A stretch of DNA of 64,000 bases from Pterobdella sp. o SKG-2022. Lineage: Eukaryota; Annelida; Clitellata; Hirudinida; Piscicolidae. The notes under the pieces are model-generated. The model saw only the letters and a program-made list of their open reading frames with translations, ran no database searches and was not told the DNA's origin. Both the position numbers and the translations under genes were made by a program. Where the stretch lies: NCBI GenBank assembly GCA_964035795.1, contig OZ038321.1, positions 1,710,408 through 1,774,407 on the forward strand, given 5' to 3'. How positions within the stretch are numbered: position 1 is the first letter of the stretch; the number at the start of each line of letters is the position of its first letter. Shown piece after piece: positions 1 to 61,522 of the stretch.

Positions 1-815
1 TTTAATGCAATCCTATGCTTCCTTAAGTGGAGCTCTCTTCACAAGTTCTGCCTCTAAGGTTTAAGTATTAATTTTAAGTGAGAAAATCCTAAACTGTAGA
101 TTGTAGGTGATTTTAGAGAACTATTGTAGCTTAAGGATGGTTCTGATGGTTCATGGTGATTTTCAAGAAATGATGGTAGCTCATGAGCAGAATGATAGTT
201 ATGAAGATGATAGGGGTTTGAAGAGGACGATGGGTGTTTTAGGGGTCTGATGGTGGATTTTGGGAGATTTGGTTTATGGAGGTTTAGCATTTTATAAGGA
301 TTAACGGTTTTCATTTGTGGCTCTCTTAAATTGAAAAAAAAATATTTTTCAGAGTTGAGGGATTGGATTTTTTTTTAGTTATATCCTAATTTGTGCATTA
401 TTTTCAACAAAATTCTATTCATTTTAGTTTTAAAATTATCTAGTGACAACTAATTATTTTAAAATTTAAAAATATATGTTATATAAGATTTATGTATCTA
501 AAGATTAAATTTTTCCTAAATTATCTTGATCATTTGACTTGAAAAAATTCTTGAGCCCGGTTCACAACTTTATAATACCCAATGCTAATAAGCCTTCATT
601 TTTCTGAATTAGCTATTTCAATACTATCAAAACATCGATATTGAATAATTTAATTTAGAGTCAAAACATTTTAAAATTTCAAAATAGTTTATTTTTTAAT
701 ACATATATCTTGAAAATATATTAAAACTATCATATGATCTTTAGCTTAAAAGCAAGCAAGATCTTTAATTCAGTTCGAGAGGTTTCTTTTGAAAATTAGA
801 CTTGTATTGTTATAT
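1..815. other. 5' flank of the ACP7 gene, no gene recognised
   Basis: AT-rich unique sequence. The 86-codon - strand frame at 54-314 is Pro/Ser/His-rich and matches nothing I know. I see no convincing TATA or initiator assignment. Confidence 0.5.
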
Positions 816-3170
816 ATGTTTAAAATGAATTTAAACATTGTTTTTTTATTTGTTTATTTGACTATCGGTTTTTGTCAAGAAGTTTTAACACAGCCAGAAC
901 AAATTCATCTATCTTACGGAGGTAAGGGAACAAAAATTACAATCCGAAATACATCTATCTTTTAATGCATAATGTGTAAAAAGTTGAAATTTTTGTAGTT
1001 TAGCAACTTTTGAGATTGAAAGCATTATAATTATCATTTTATTGTTTTATAATTATGTGCATTGTGCTGTTCATTTAATAGAAGCATTTTAGTTGAATCG
1101 TAACCATGCTTTTCTACACCATATTTTCTCAAAACTCTTAGAGTTGATTTCATAATTGTTTTATTGTGAATAATTCAATAAAATTTCCATTTTACATGGA
1201 AACCTTTGGTAAATAAAAATAGGCTTTAGAAAGGATTTGATAGGGTAATGAAATTACCACTCTTTATGTTGAATAACTGAAACACTACTCACTCAGCTCT
1301 TCCAGACCAAATGGTGGTGACATGGGTGACCATGGACAAAACTCAAGGAGCTTATTGCCAGTATGGCTTTTATGATGGGCAAGTCAAGTTGAATACTGCC
1401 GAGGGAAGCTCAAAGGTGTGTGGAATATTTGGTGTTTCTGTGTTAAGTTGATTGGTATATGAATAAACTAAGAAAAATTGGTATAAATGAACTGTCAAAG
1501 GTTAGATGATCTCTGTGATAGATTAGTCGTATATCTTCAATAATAATAATAATAATGATAATAATAATAATAACGATAATAATAATAATAAAGTATAATA
1601 AATTAAATTAATAGCAATTTTTGTCTTATTAAATTAATAAAAATGGATATAATCAAAATAACAAAAGAAAATTGTATTATATAGCAAAAAAGTCTTTAAG
1701 AGCACTTTTTTCATCCACACAGGAATTTGTGGATGGTGGTGAAGAGAAAAGGAGAATTTACATACACAGGGTACAACTAAAAGATCTCATGCCAAACCGG
1801 AAATATGGTGAGAATGTTTTTTCATTTTTTTTTGGATTGGGATATATAAATTAATTGATATTTCAAATTAATGAAATTTTAAATTGATTAATCTTCTAAA
1901 TTGATTATTATGCCAAATTAATTAATGCTAAATTATTTCAAATTGAGTTATATCTGTATACATCACTTGATGATGAGGGTTGAACTTCCTGCATTTCAAT
2001 AAACACTAATAACAATCTTTCTCATACCAAATATTCACTCCACCTTCCAACCATCCATTTCACCCCCAACCATTCATTCCACCCTCCAACCATCCATTCT
2101 ACCCTCCAACCATCCATTCCACCCTCCACCATCCATTCCACCCTCGAACTACCCACTCCATCCCCCAACCATCCACCCCACTTCTCACCCACCCACTTCA
2201 CATTCCCACCCAAAGGCTACAGAGTAGGAACAGATGAAGATGGGTGGAGCGGTTTGTTCTTTTTCCGGTCGATGAGGAGCGGGGACAGGATGACGTTTGG
2301 GGTGGTTGGGGACATGGGGAACATTAATGGCAAGTCTGTGGTGGAGTTGCAGAAGTTGTCGCAGGCGGGTGTTTTTGACGCTGTCATCCATGTTGGTGGG
2401 TGTCTTTAGTCTTTTATCATTATTTTTATAATAATAATTATTATTTTTAGTGTTATTGCTTTATTGTTGGCATTTTTAATATTTATTTTATCATTACTAT
2501 TGTCATTATTGTTTTTATTATTGAATTGTTCAAGTTATACCGTTCCTAAATAATATAAGTGATCTAATATTCTTTCGATCTTTTAGTTTGGGTTGTTCTA
2601 ACATGTTATGGTATGCTTCTAGTAGTTTTCTTTTTTTCCAGTTTTCAGATGCTTTCTCGACTATGACCCATTTGAACTTATGAGAAGGATGAATTGGAAG
2701 GTGTTTTGCGGGTTCAGATTTACCTTGCTGGCTTTCATGCTCTTTCCATCTCATAGCCACGTTTCTTTTTGTTTCTCCGATATATCTTCTCAACTACATA
2801 TACCTTTATAGACAACGTGGTATGGGTGGAAGATTTTGTCCTTCAATGGAAAAAGTGTTCTTAGTTTGTTGGTGTTCTAAGAGTATAAGAGTTTTATGTT
2901 GCCATTAGTATATTCAAAAAAATAATCTCATTTATTGTACTGCCTGTTATAAAATAAAAAATTCATATTTTGTCGTGTTTTTATGATTCACAATTTCGAG
3001 GCTAGTTATTCACTAAAATTTTTCATTTTTCTGATTGGTATTGGTTTATATATCTTGCTATCAAATTCATCATCATTATCACCTCCAGGAGATTTTGCTT
3101 ATGACATGGACACTGTGAGTCGTGCTAACTTAACGTGAAAAAGGAAAAAAAATTAATAATAATAATAATT

Positions 3171-3201
<31 letters not shown>

Positions 3202-4262
3202 TGATAATGCCATAAATAAGGATAACAATGAGGGGGATAAAAATAAAATAATAATAAAAAGAATAAAACAACAACAAAAAAATAAAAAAGAATAAAACAA
3301 CAAAAACAAAATAAAAAAGAATAAAACAACGACAACAAATAATAGAAAAAAAACAACACTGACCCAGGACAACGCCAAAGTGGGGGACGCATACATGAAG
3401 CAGGTAGAATCATTCGCAGCTTATGTCCCCTACATGACATGTGTCGGCAACCACGAACAGAAATAGTTAGTGCTTTGGAGGTGTCGATATAATAATAAAA
3501 ATAATAATAATAATAATTATTATTATTATTATTTCTGAGATGAACAGAGGTAGCGTGTGTTTTGGTTATTGTTTTTTGTTATTTTGATCATCACCCCCAT
3601 CATCCTCATCATCACTAACATCATCCTCATCATCATCATCACCACCACCCACAGTAACTTTTCCAACTATAAGAACCGTTTCAGCATGCCTGGAGGAGAT
3701 GGAGAAAATATGTTCTATAGGTGGCTAATAATAATAATAATAATATCATTTATAATAATAATAATAATAATAATAATTATCATCTTCATTATAATTATAA
3801 AAAGTTTAGTTAAAAAATAATAAAAAATAAAAATAAGGAATGGGTCATATAAGAATGAGGAAAAATACTATAAAAATCATAATGGAGTTAGAAAAATAAA
3901 AATAGTAAAAATAAAAATAATAATAAGAATAAACATAATAATAATAAGAAAAATAATAATCATTATTGTTATTACATCCAGCGTAAACATAGGCCCGATG
4001 CACCTAGTGGCTTTCTCCTCAGAGTTCTACTACTTCCCCAAGTATGGGTGGAGGCAGATTGAAAGACAATATGATTGGTTGAAGCAAGATCTTATGGTTA
4101 TTTTTGTTGTTGTTATTGTTTTTTTTGTTTTATTAGTTGTTTTTGTTGATTTATTTAATTAGTGTTTTTTTATCTTGTTATTTTTTTTTGTTCTTTTCTA
4201 TATTAGCTAATGTTTTTCTCCACTTTATTGCTTTTCACTTGTTAAGATGGACAAAACAACAA

Positions 4263-4294
<32 letters not shown>

Positions 4295-5973
4295 TGATGA
4301 TGGTGATGATTATTATTGTTATTATTATTATTATTATCATCATCATCATCACCACCACCATCATCATCGTCGCCAACCAAGGAAGCAAACAAGCCAGAGA
4401 ACAGAGCAAAGAGGCCATGGTTGGTGACGATGTGTCACCGACCTCTCTACTGCAGCAACTCCAATGATGACGAGCACTGCAACAACCCCGATAACTTGGT
4501 AAGAGATTTTTAATGGTGATGGTGGAAATGGTGGTTTTGAGATGGGGTGGTTGGTGTTGATTGTGATGATGGTGATGATAACTTGCGGGTAAGGGGAGGG
4601 GGGGGGAGAGGAAAGTGGGTGGAAAGGAGGGGGGATGATGATGCTTTTATTGTGATGGTTTTGATGGCTTGATGGTGATGGTGGTGGCGTTGATGGTGTT
4701 GTTAATAAATAAAACAAGAACATAAAAAACAACAATCAAACCAATAAAAAACATAAAAAACCATTAAAATAATCATCATAAACAAAAAAATAAAACAACA
4801 ACAACAGATCCGAGTCGGCTTCCCCCAATCACACGCCTATAACATAGAGGATCTGTTATACAACAACAAAGTTGACCTACATTTGCAAGCCCATGAACAT
4901 TCTTATGAACGCATGTGGCCTGTATATAACACTACCGTATGTTTGCTTTTGTTTGTTATCGTTACTATTTGTTGTTAATGTTATTGTTTTTCTTGTTGAT
5001 TTTTTTTTTTTTTGCTCTATCATTATTTTTATTATTTATTGTTTTCAGTGTTTTTATTGTTGATATTATTTATTATTTTTTCTGTTTTTTTTCTATTCTT
5101 GTTACTACCCTCTTACCATACCGTTACCCAGGGCTTAACAAATACATAACTCTCATACCCTCACCTCTTCCCCATTGGTCTTCCAACAGGTCTGTAATGG
5201 AACGGGTTCAAACCCTTACAAGAACCCTAGAGCTCCTGCCCACATCGTCACAGGGTCAGGGGTGAGTGATTAATGTTCTGGTGTAAATTTACAGTAATCT
5301 GCTTACACACGAGTTACTTGATCATTATATTGCAGTGAATCCTTACATAAAACTATACATTACGGTTCCTTTATAACGAATATATTTAGAAACACAAATA
5401 AATTTTATTGAGATACGAAGCTTTTCGTTAACCTAAGTATGTTCTTTTTATAAACTTGAATTTCAACAGTAAAAACTTCAAATTATGAGGATTTATAAGA
5501 ACACGTAGAAATAATTTCTGTTTAGCTAAAATTTTTAACAAGTAAAAACCTTCTCATAATTCATTGTTTCCCTCCAACATTACAGTAGATTTAGAGTAAT
5601 ACTTTCACCCCTACAGGGCTGTAAAGAGGGCTTAGACCCCTTCGTCAAGGCGCCACGTGATTGGAGCGCCTTCCACGCAGACGATTATGGTTTCAGCATC
5701 CTCAAGATACACAACCACACCCACATGTCTTTTGAACAGATATCCGTTGATAAGGTGGGTTATGGTTTTGCTCGGGGGGTCGAGCTGGTAAGATGTTTGT
5801 GATGGGCACCTGTGTGTTATAGGATCAAATCCATCATCTACCTTCCCACCCATTAACACTTCCTTCACCACCAGGATAACGAGGTGATAGACTCGATATT
5901 GATTGAGAAAGATGACTCATCAAATTTTGATTGTCATCTGCAAGCCCCTCCTACCAATCCCTTCCATTTATGA
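816..5973 (+). CDS. ACP7: Acid phosphatase type 7-like (purple acid phosphatase), 13 exons, complete
   Basis: Coding exons: 816-921, 1306-1415, 1723-1807, 2216-2395, 3089-3114, 3368-3465, 3655-3720, 3982-4096, 4382-4498, 4808-4936, 5190-5261, 5617-5754 and 5875-5973. They sum to 1341 nt with every junction in phase, giving 446 residues, the usual size for animal ACP7. All introns are GT-AG. The start at 816 (or the in-frame ATG at 825) gives a hydrophobic signal peptide ending near GFC. The binuclear-metal motifs of purple acid phosphatases appear in order: GDMG (exon 4), GDFAYD (exon 5), GNHE (exon 6), MCHRP (exon 9) and AHEHSYER (exon 10). The family hydrolyses phosphate monoesters at acidic pH in lysosomal or extracellular settings; that role is from family knowledge. 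The TGA stop is at 5971-5973. All ligand motifs look intact, so the gene is probably functional. Intron 4 carries an antisense Penelope-like fragment. I recognise no promoter. Confidence 0.95.
2530..2880 (-). pseudogene. Penelope-like retroelement fragment: GIY-YIG endonuclease C-terminus
   Basis: The - strand reads HPYHVVYKGICS, then after a one-base frameshift near 2790 YIGETKRNVAMRWKEH, SEPAKHL, FKWVIVEKA, NWKKRKLLEA and LTLFRNGIT-like LILFRNGIT followed by TGA. This is the zinc-binding and GIY-YIG nuclease end of Penelope-like element polymerases, which nicks the target for priming. The reverse transcriptase part is absent. It lies antisense in intron 4 of the ACP7 gene and is a dead remnant. 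Confidence 0.88.
5403..5433 (-). repeat. Partial hammerhead-like element in ACP7 intron 11
   Basis: On the - strand it reads GGTTAACGAAAAGCTTCGTA then TCTCAATAAAA. The 31 nt are identical to 24673-24703. Only the GAA/stem III part and the tail remain. Confidence 0.6.
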
Positions 5974-6219
5974 AGCGCTTAAAATTTTTTGCATTTGATT
6001 TTTTCAAAAGCCAAACCGTAAAATGAATATAATTTCAGAAAACTAGTAAGTTTATTAAGATTTTGCATTTATTGATAAAAATTTTTTTTTTGATGATTTT
6101 TTGAAAATAATTTTGTTCATTAATGTTTGATATATAAAGTTTCCATCATTATACCGTTCATTTTAAATTATTTTATAAAAATATTTTTTTCCATCAAAGA
6201 TCAAAAATATATATTTATA

Positions 6220-7752
6220 TAGTGAGCGAAATCACATTGGACGCACCATATTTTTTAAACTTGTTTTCACTTCTAAAAATTGTAATAAAGAACTTAAATT
6301 ACTTCATTAAAGTTTAATAAAAATAAATAAATAAAGTATTTTTCAAAAAAACAAAAATAAATTTATAGATAGGTTCATCACTATTTACAAAAAGGCGCCG
6401 CGAAATTCGTTGTACCCACCAAGAGAAAAATCTTGTGTCCGTCTATAATACTTAATTATACATTCAAATTAATATTAAATATATAAATCATTTTCACGTA
6501 TTCCTCTACTTTAATTATCTTATATTCTTATTTTCACTACGAAATATGGGTTCAGAAAAAGACAAAATTACTATTTTAGCTCACCATAAAACTGGAATGA
6601 GTGGAAATAAGATAGATTCAGAGATAGGAAGAAGTTCTAGAGTCGTCCATAAGTTTTTAAAATGCCAAAAATCAGAAAGAAGCAAGACATTCAAAAATGA
6701 CACCTAGAGATAAGAGAAACTTGAAATGCATGGCTTCAAATAGTATTTTGTCAGCAAAAGAAATGAAAAATACTCTGAATCTACCTATTTGCAAGCAAAG
6801 AGTGCAACAAATTTTAGTTTCCGACCCCAATTTGTAATATAAGAAAATGAAGGCGTCTCCAGTTCTGACGAAACGACATCGAGAAAATAGATTGAAATGG
6901 TGCAACGAAAGGATCTATTGGGAGGATGAATGGAGCCGAATTGTATGGTCTGATGAAAAAAAAATGGAATTTAAATGGACCAGATGGTTTTAAATTCTAT
7001 TAGCATGGCTCAAGAATGAAAGAATTAACATTTTTGAAACGTCAATCTGGTGGTGGATCCTTGATGCTTTGGGGTGCGTTTAGTGCCTTCGGTAAGTCAA
7101 AACTAGCAGTCTTAGGCGGTAATCAGAAGTCAGGAGATTACAATGAATATTCATTGCCATTTGTACGTGAATATCATATCGATGAATACACCAGCAAAAT
7201 TTAGCGCCAATCCATGCCTCTATCGAAACAAAAGACTGGTTAATGGACATGGAAATACCCATTCTTCCATGGGTTTCCAAGTCTTCTGACTTGAACCCAA
7301 TTGAGAATTTATGGAGTGATATTTCAAGACTGGTTTATAAGAATGGAAAGCAATATTGGTCAAAAAAGGACTTGAAAGATGTAATTTCTGAAGCATGGGA
7401 CAATATTGTTCATTATAGGCTAATTAAGTTGAGTAGGTCAATGAAAAAACGTTGTATTGGTGTTATATTAAATAAATAAATAAATAAGGTTGCGAAATAT
7501 TAAAATAAATAATATGGTGTTGCTGATGAATGAAAGATTGGTTTTAGTTAGTGAGTACAATAAATTTCGCTACCCTTTTTCTTATTTGTTTTATATCATT
7601 ATAAAAGAAAATTTTAAGTTTTTGAAAAACACTACTTTCATTGATTTTCACTAAGCTTTTATATGATAATTTCAGTGTTCTGAAAAAACTTGTGCAAATC
7701 AAAATTTGTTTGAAAACATATGGTTCGTTCAATGTGATTTTGCTACGGTATA
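6220..7752 (+). mobile_element. Tc3-like (Tc1/mariner) DNA transposon relic with terminal inverted repeats
   Basis: Outer inverted repeats at about 6221-6250 and 7721-7752 match as GYGAGCGAAATCACATTG-type sequences, each flanked by TA, the Tc1/mariner target. A second, internal inverted pair at about 6397-6420 and 7548-7572 shares GCGAAATTYGTTGTAC-like sequence. The element therefore has two repeat copies per end, as in Tc3. The transposase between them is broken by frameshifts and stops, so it cannot move itself. Confidence 0.88.
6546..7479 (+). pseudogene. Tc3-like transposase pseudogene
   Basis: Starts at ATG 6546 (MGSEKDKITILAHH) with a Tc3-style helix-turn-helix region. Recognisable transposase motifs follow: WSDEKK, NLNGPDG, SGGGSLMLWGAFS, APIH, PWVSKSSDLNPIENLW, LVYKNGK and AWDNI. 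The WSDEKK Asp and the PIENLW region are preserved. The usual QDNA block carrying the second catalytic Asp reads QQNLA, so a catalytic residue appears lost. There are frameshifts near 6700 and 6960 and stops near 6835, 7000 and 7200. It encoded a DDE-type cut-and-paste transposase. It lies in the intergenic space between the convergent ACP7 and TLE genes. Confidence 0.9.
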
Positions 7753-9211
7753 CAAATGGCATTTTTTTTTATTCTCTTTTTTATACCAGTATTTCAGTTT
7801 TTCATATGCATATCATTAAAAATTCTTCAAGTAAACTTTATTATGATAGAACAAAAATTTATTGTTTCCCAAAATTTACAATTTTAATAAAATAATTATT
7901 TTAGCTTTTTTGATCGATAAAAAATAATTTTTTTCTCATATTTAACTAAGTTATACTCTAGCTATGACGCCAAATTTTAAAATTTTGGCGTTATTGCAGA
8001 CAAATGTTTTTTGAATGCTTAGATATACCCATATTAGCCGAGCTTATATTATATGAATAAAAATGATAATTCTTATTAATTTAAAATTTTGTATATGATA
8101 TATTTTCTCTAATGAACTATGTCAGTTGTATTTGTCGAGAATGTTAGTTTCATTACTGTAATGAACGTGTTTTTATGATTCTCATTTTTGACGAGTAAAA
8201 AAATTTGAAGTTATATTTTCTCATTTTTTATCAATGCTTGAGTATGCTGAAGTAATGTATTTATTTTTTCTTGTATTTTTTAAGTTATTTTTTCTTGTAT
8301 TACTATTTTTATGATATTTATTTATTTTTATTATTATTATCATTTTATTAATATCGCCATTCTAATTCTTCGATGACTTCAATAAATTCACTTTTCACTA
8401 CAACAAAAATAATTATATAGCGTTTAATTCACAAAAAATTTTTTCTCAAAAATCATTTAAACACCGCCTCCAATCAAAGAACTCAAAGTCTTAACTTTAT
8501 TATGAATAATTAATCAGATTATAAAATTACATTTCATGACGTAAAAATAATTAAAAATAACACAAAAAATGACCAAGGTGGTTTATAAAGTCGATTTATA
8601 CAGATAGTGTCAGTCGCTTAAGGGAATACCTAGATGCATGTGCTAAAAATAACAATAAAAAAAATAAAAACAAATTAATAATAATACAATGAATAATAAA
8701 AAAAATAAATTATGAATTGCAATGAGAATAAAATTTATAAAAAAATAATAAAAATCATTAAAAAAAATAACGAATAAAACAATAATAAACATAACGTCAT
8801 CATAATAATCACTAAAATATAACCACGCCCCCATCGTCGTCGTCATCGTCAATGGTGACGTCATCGAGGAAAAGGGTGCGAAACTAGATAACTGACTGTA
8901 GGAAATATAGATACATAGCTTATACAACTAGGGGCTTCTAGGGTCGCCTAAGAACGTTATAATGACGTCATCATTGCATTTATATTACAAATATGTTATT
9001 GTTATTTTTACTAGTATTATACTTTTTATTATTTTAAATATAATTAAATTTATAATACTTGTTGTTATTATCAATATAAAACTTTATCCCCAATAAGTGT
9101 TCATGACATCATCATCATCGTTATGACATCATCTTTATCAGTATGATGGAACCATCATTAAAATTATGACATCATCACCGATCCCAAACAATCCTCAAAG
9201 GGTTTTCTGGG
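7753..9211. other. Intergenic region between convergent ACP7 and TLE
   Basis: AT-rich sequence downstream of the Tc3-like relic. It includes TGACGTCA octamers at 8856-8863 and 8963-8970, several TGACATCA variants at 9.10-9.17 kb and the presumed TLE 3' UTR. No gene is recognised. Confidence 0.6.
9025..9030 (-). promoter_or_regulatory. Candidate TLE polyadenylation signal
   Basis: AATAAA on the - strand, about 180 nt beyond the TGA stop at 9212. Such hexamers are common in AT-rich DNA, so support is weak. Confidence 0.3.
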
Positions 9212-57639
<48,428 letters not shown>

Positions 57640-57943
57640 CTGTGGTGGTGATGATGACGATGGTAACAATAACAATAATAATAATAATAATAAAAACAAT
57701 AATAATAATAATCATCATCATCGTAATAATTACAATAATAATTGGAACAATAACAATAATAGCAATAATAATTTTAAAAAATAAATAATAATAAAATAAT
57801 AATAATGAAATTAAAAAAAAATTGAGAACCAAAAAATGACAGCATTTTTACTGAAAATGTCAATAATAGAAACAATAAAAAAGTTAGGCAGAAAAAAATG
57901 AAACTTTTGATTAGCATTTTTATTAATACTATTTAACGACTAA

Positions 57944-57992
<49 letters not shown>

Positions 57993-58011
57993 CTTTCAGG
58001 ATAATAGTATA

Positions 58012-58070
58012 AATTGGTCACCTGATGATGATATAGAATATATCGAAGTTTCGTCAAAATAAAATATTCA
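58012..58070 (+). ncRNA. Hammerhead-ribozyme-like motif, best copy
   Basis: CCTGATGAT at 58021-58029 contains an exact CTGATGA core. A perfect hairpin GATATA-GAA-TATATC (58030-58044) follows, then GAAG and TTTCGTC. This is the order core, stem II, GAA, short stem III, UH cleavage site of a type I minimal hammerhead. The A expected after GAA is G. Stem I is not convincing. The downstream sequence, ending GTGTTTTTATGGTCCACAATTG, is shared with about 2947-2996. Hammerheads are known in Penelope-like element terminal repeats. Confidence 0.45.
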
Positions 58071-58452
58071 AATATTATCGTGTTTTTATGGTCCACAATT
58101 GTTATCAGTAAATAAAAGAAAAAAAAATGACCCAGAAACAATGTGTTTCCGGTAGCCGCTATCTTTATGGCGTTAAGTTATACTGATTGGAGGAAAGGAC
58201 TGAAATTATTGTTGTTATGATTTTTTTGTTGTTATTATTATTTTATCTTTATTAACTTTTTATTCGCATTTTTATGTTTGTTTTTTATTTTTATTCTCAT
58301 TATTATTTTTTTATTTATATTTTTATATGTTCGTTTTGTTATTTTTATTATTCACACATCGATCACTATTACTGAAAACCTTCATATTTATGAACTTTAT
58401 AAAAACAACATAAAAAAATTCGTTCATCATTATTTTTATTCTTATTATTTGA

Positions 58453-58490
<38 letters not shown>

Positions 58491-60965
58491 TTTTATGGCA
58501 TTCAATCATCAAAAAAACACTGAACAATTTTCAAAAACTCTGAACCATCTCGCCAATGAGGACGAAGATATAAATAGCATGACACAAACTGAGATAAAAA
58601 TAGAACTGATGAATATTAATGAGGTGCATTGTTAAATATAGCTCGGTGCATTTGAATAAAACAGGCGTTCTTGTGTGCAAATTTCACGTCATATGATCCC
58701 CTTTTTCTATTATCCATTATTATCTTTATTTAGTTTCCCATGTTTTTTCTTATTATTGCTTTTATCCTTGTTTTTTTATTAATATCGATTTTTTTAAAAT
58801 TTTAAATAAATCCAATTAGTCCACTCATTCTTTCTACTATTACTATTTGTTATTATTATTATTACCATTATTGTTATTATTATTATTATTAAAACTATTA
58901 TTTTTATTATTACTTTATTATTATTATTTTTGTTATTATTATCATAAGTTTTATTCTTATTGTTCTTATTCTCGATCTTTCATCTGTCATTAGAATTAGT
59001 CTTTATGTAGCTGAAAGTTCTTCTTCTTCTTCTTATTATTATTATTATTGTTATTATTATTGTTATTATTATTATTATTATTGTTATTATTATTAATCTT
59101 TTTCTTAATTTTTATTCAAAAATTATTCAAAAATCATTAATCTACTGCAGCTCAATCATTATTATTAACATTGTCATTTCCTTCATTTTATAACGATAAC
59201 AATAATAATAACAATAACAATAATAATAATTATTATTATCTGTTTAAATGCTATTTATATCTGTAGGTCATAGTATTTGTGCCATGTTTATTCTGGCCGT
59301 ATTGCCTTATATAAGGCAAATATCTTCTATTTGTTCATTCTCATGCATATAGCTAATAATAATAATAATAATAATAAATATAATAGAAATATTAAGAATG
59401 ATAAATATAACAAAGACTAATATTGAAAACAAAGTGATATCAACAGAAATGGTAAAACACTATTGATGTTCATAATATAGGAGCTGTTCTTCAATCAGAC
59501 CTCAAAGATTAATTATTTAAAAATAATAAGATTAATTATTAGATATATTTAAAAAATTAATTATTATTCAACCCATTAATATCAATTAAAGCCAATTATA
59601 ACACGTCATGGCAACCAGTGAAGAGTCAAAACATGACGTCATATGAACCATTGTATGGACCTTTGAGTTTTATTTGATCTTTTGGTCGCTAACCCTTTGA
59701 TAAGGCTGACGTTAGTATTATTGTTGTTGTTGTTATAGTTATTATTATTGTTTATTTTTGTTGTTTTTATTAAATTTTATTTGCCCTTTTAAAATCCATC
59801 TAGTTTTTTAAATTGATTGTTTATATATTTCATTTTTAATTTGTTAATTAGTTTATTTGTTTCAGCTATTGTTTTAATTATATTTAATAATTTCATTCAG
59901 TTTATTTATTCAGTTATATAGCGCTTTTTCACAAAAATCTGTTTCAAACGCGTCCTTTATTTCAAGTCCAAATTGATTGTGGATGGCCGATAAGATTAGG
60001 ATCCACATTTAAAGTTTTTATTGATTTTCAACGGTTATTTTTCTTTAACTTCATTCATTTATTCTTACATTCACTCAATCTTTTTTTTTTTATTTCTTTT
60101 TCTCTATTTCTTTCTTTTTTTCCTTCCTCCCTTCTTTCCCCCCAGCCCCATCAAGTTCCACCATCCTCATCTGACCCCCCCAATCTCACACTACATCCCC
60201 TCATCAAACAGTGGTTTATTCATATTCCTTGTTTACCTACTTAAACGGATCTGCTAGCTGGAACTATGTACTTTAAAAAAATCAATAATGGAATAAAAAA
60301 AATAAATCGAAATTATATAAATTAAAGCATAAAAAAATAAAATAATATAAATAAATATTTTTAAAATAAAAAAAGTATTTAAATGCTAAAAATATTATAC
60401 TGTATTATAATAATTTTTATATTTCTATTAAAAATAAAATATCTATTTATTTTGGAAAATTTTGAAATTATTTTTTAAGTTCATAAATAAATATCAAAGC
60501 TGATCAAATAAATTTAATACATTTTTAGTTAATAAAACAAAAATGTTTTGAATAAACTATCAAATTATCAACTAAAAATTTTTAACACATTTAATTCTCC
60601 ATTATTACATAATATTCTTATCGAGTATTAATATACTTATTCATGATCATTCTGCGACAAAATGTGGGCCAAAAGTAACAGGCCCAACGCAGTAAAAACA
60701 TCAAATATGGCGTCAATCGTATGACTACGAAAACTTGGCGCTTAAAAGTGAAGATGAAATAAAATTATAAAAATCAAGCGCTATGTAAATTATTTCATAA
60801 TTATTCTGAAATATGAACTATTTTGAGGGTAATTTTAAATATATCAAATTATATTAAATTTGAACTGGTTATGTATATATATATTATTGTTATTATTATT
60901 ATCATCGCTATTATTATTATTACATCTATTTTAATTGTTGTATCTATCGATATCAATACTTCTTA

Positions 60966-61263
60966 AGTAGTAGTAGCATTAGTAGTAGTGGTAGTAGTAG
61001 TATTAGTAGTAGTGGTAGTAGTAGTATTATTAGTAGTGGTAGTAGTAGTATTAGTAATAGTGGTAGTAGTATTAGTAGTAGTAATAGTAGTAGTAGTAGT
61101 ATTAGTAGTAGTAGTATTAGTAGTTGTAGTAGTAGTAGTATTAGTAGTAGTAGTATTAGTAGTAGTTGTAGTAGTAGTAGTATTAGTAGTAGTAGTAGTG
61201 GTAGTAGTAGTAGTATTAGTAGTAGTAGTATTAGTAGTAGTTGTAGTAATAGTAGTAGTAAAA
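60966..61263. repeat. (GTA)n microsatellite
   Basis: GTA triplets with GTG and TTA interruptions throughout. The long Val-rich frame is spurious. Confidence 0.95.
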
Positions 61264-61375
61264 ATATGAAAATTAATGTTACATCTTGCGATGAATTTAA
61301 AATGAACTAAACTTAAGTTTAATAAATATTAAACTCTGAAGAATATATACAGTGATGATAATCAATAATATGAAG

Positions 61376-61522
61376 AAGATGATGATGATGAGGGCGATGA
61401 TGATGATGAGGGCGATGATGATGATGAGGGTGATGATGATGATGAGGGCGATGATGATGATGAGGGCGATGATGATGATGAGGGCGATGATGATGATGAG
61501 GGCGATGATGATGATGAGGGCT
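61376..61522. repeat. 18-nt minisatellite
   Basis: Eight copies of GATGATGATGATGAGGGC, one with GGGT. Confidence 0.96.

Noticed and set aside
54..314. 86-codon - strand frame, Pro/Ser/His-rich
   Set aside because: No recognisable family, no start context and no splice partners; composition fits chance in T/G-rich sequence.
60966..61263. Val-rich 93-codon frame
   Set aside because: GTA microsatellite with no coding signal.
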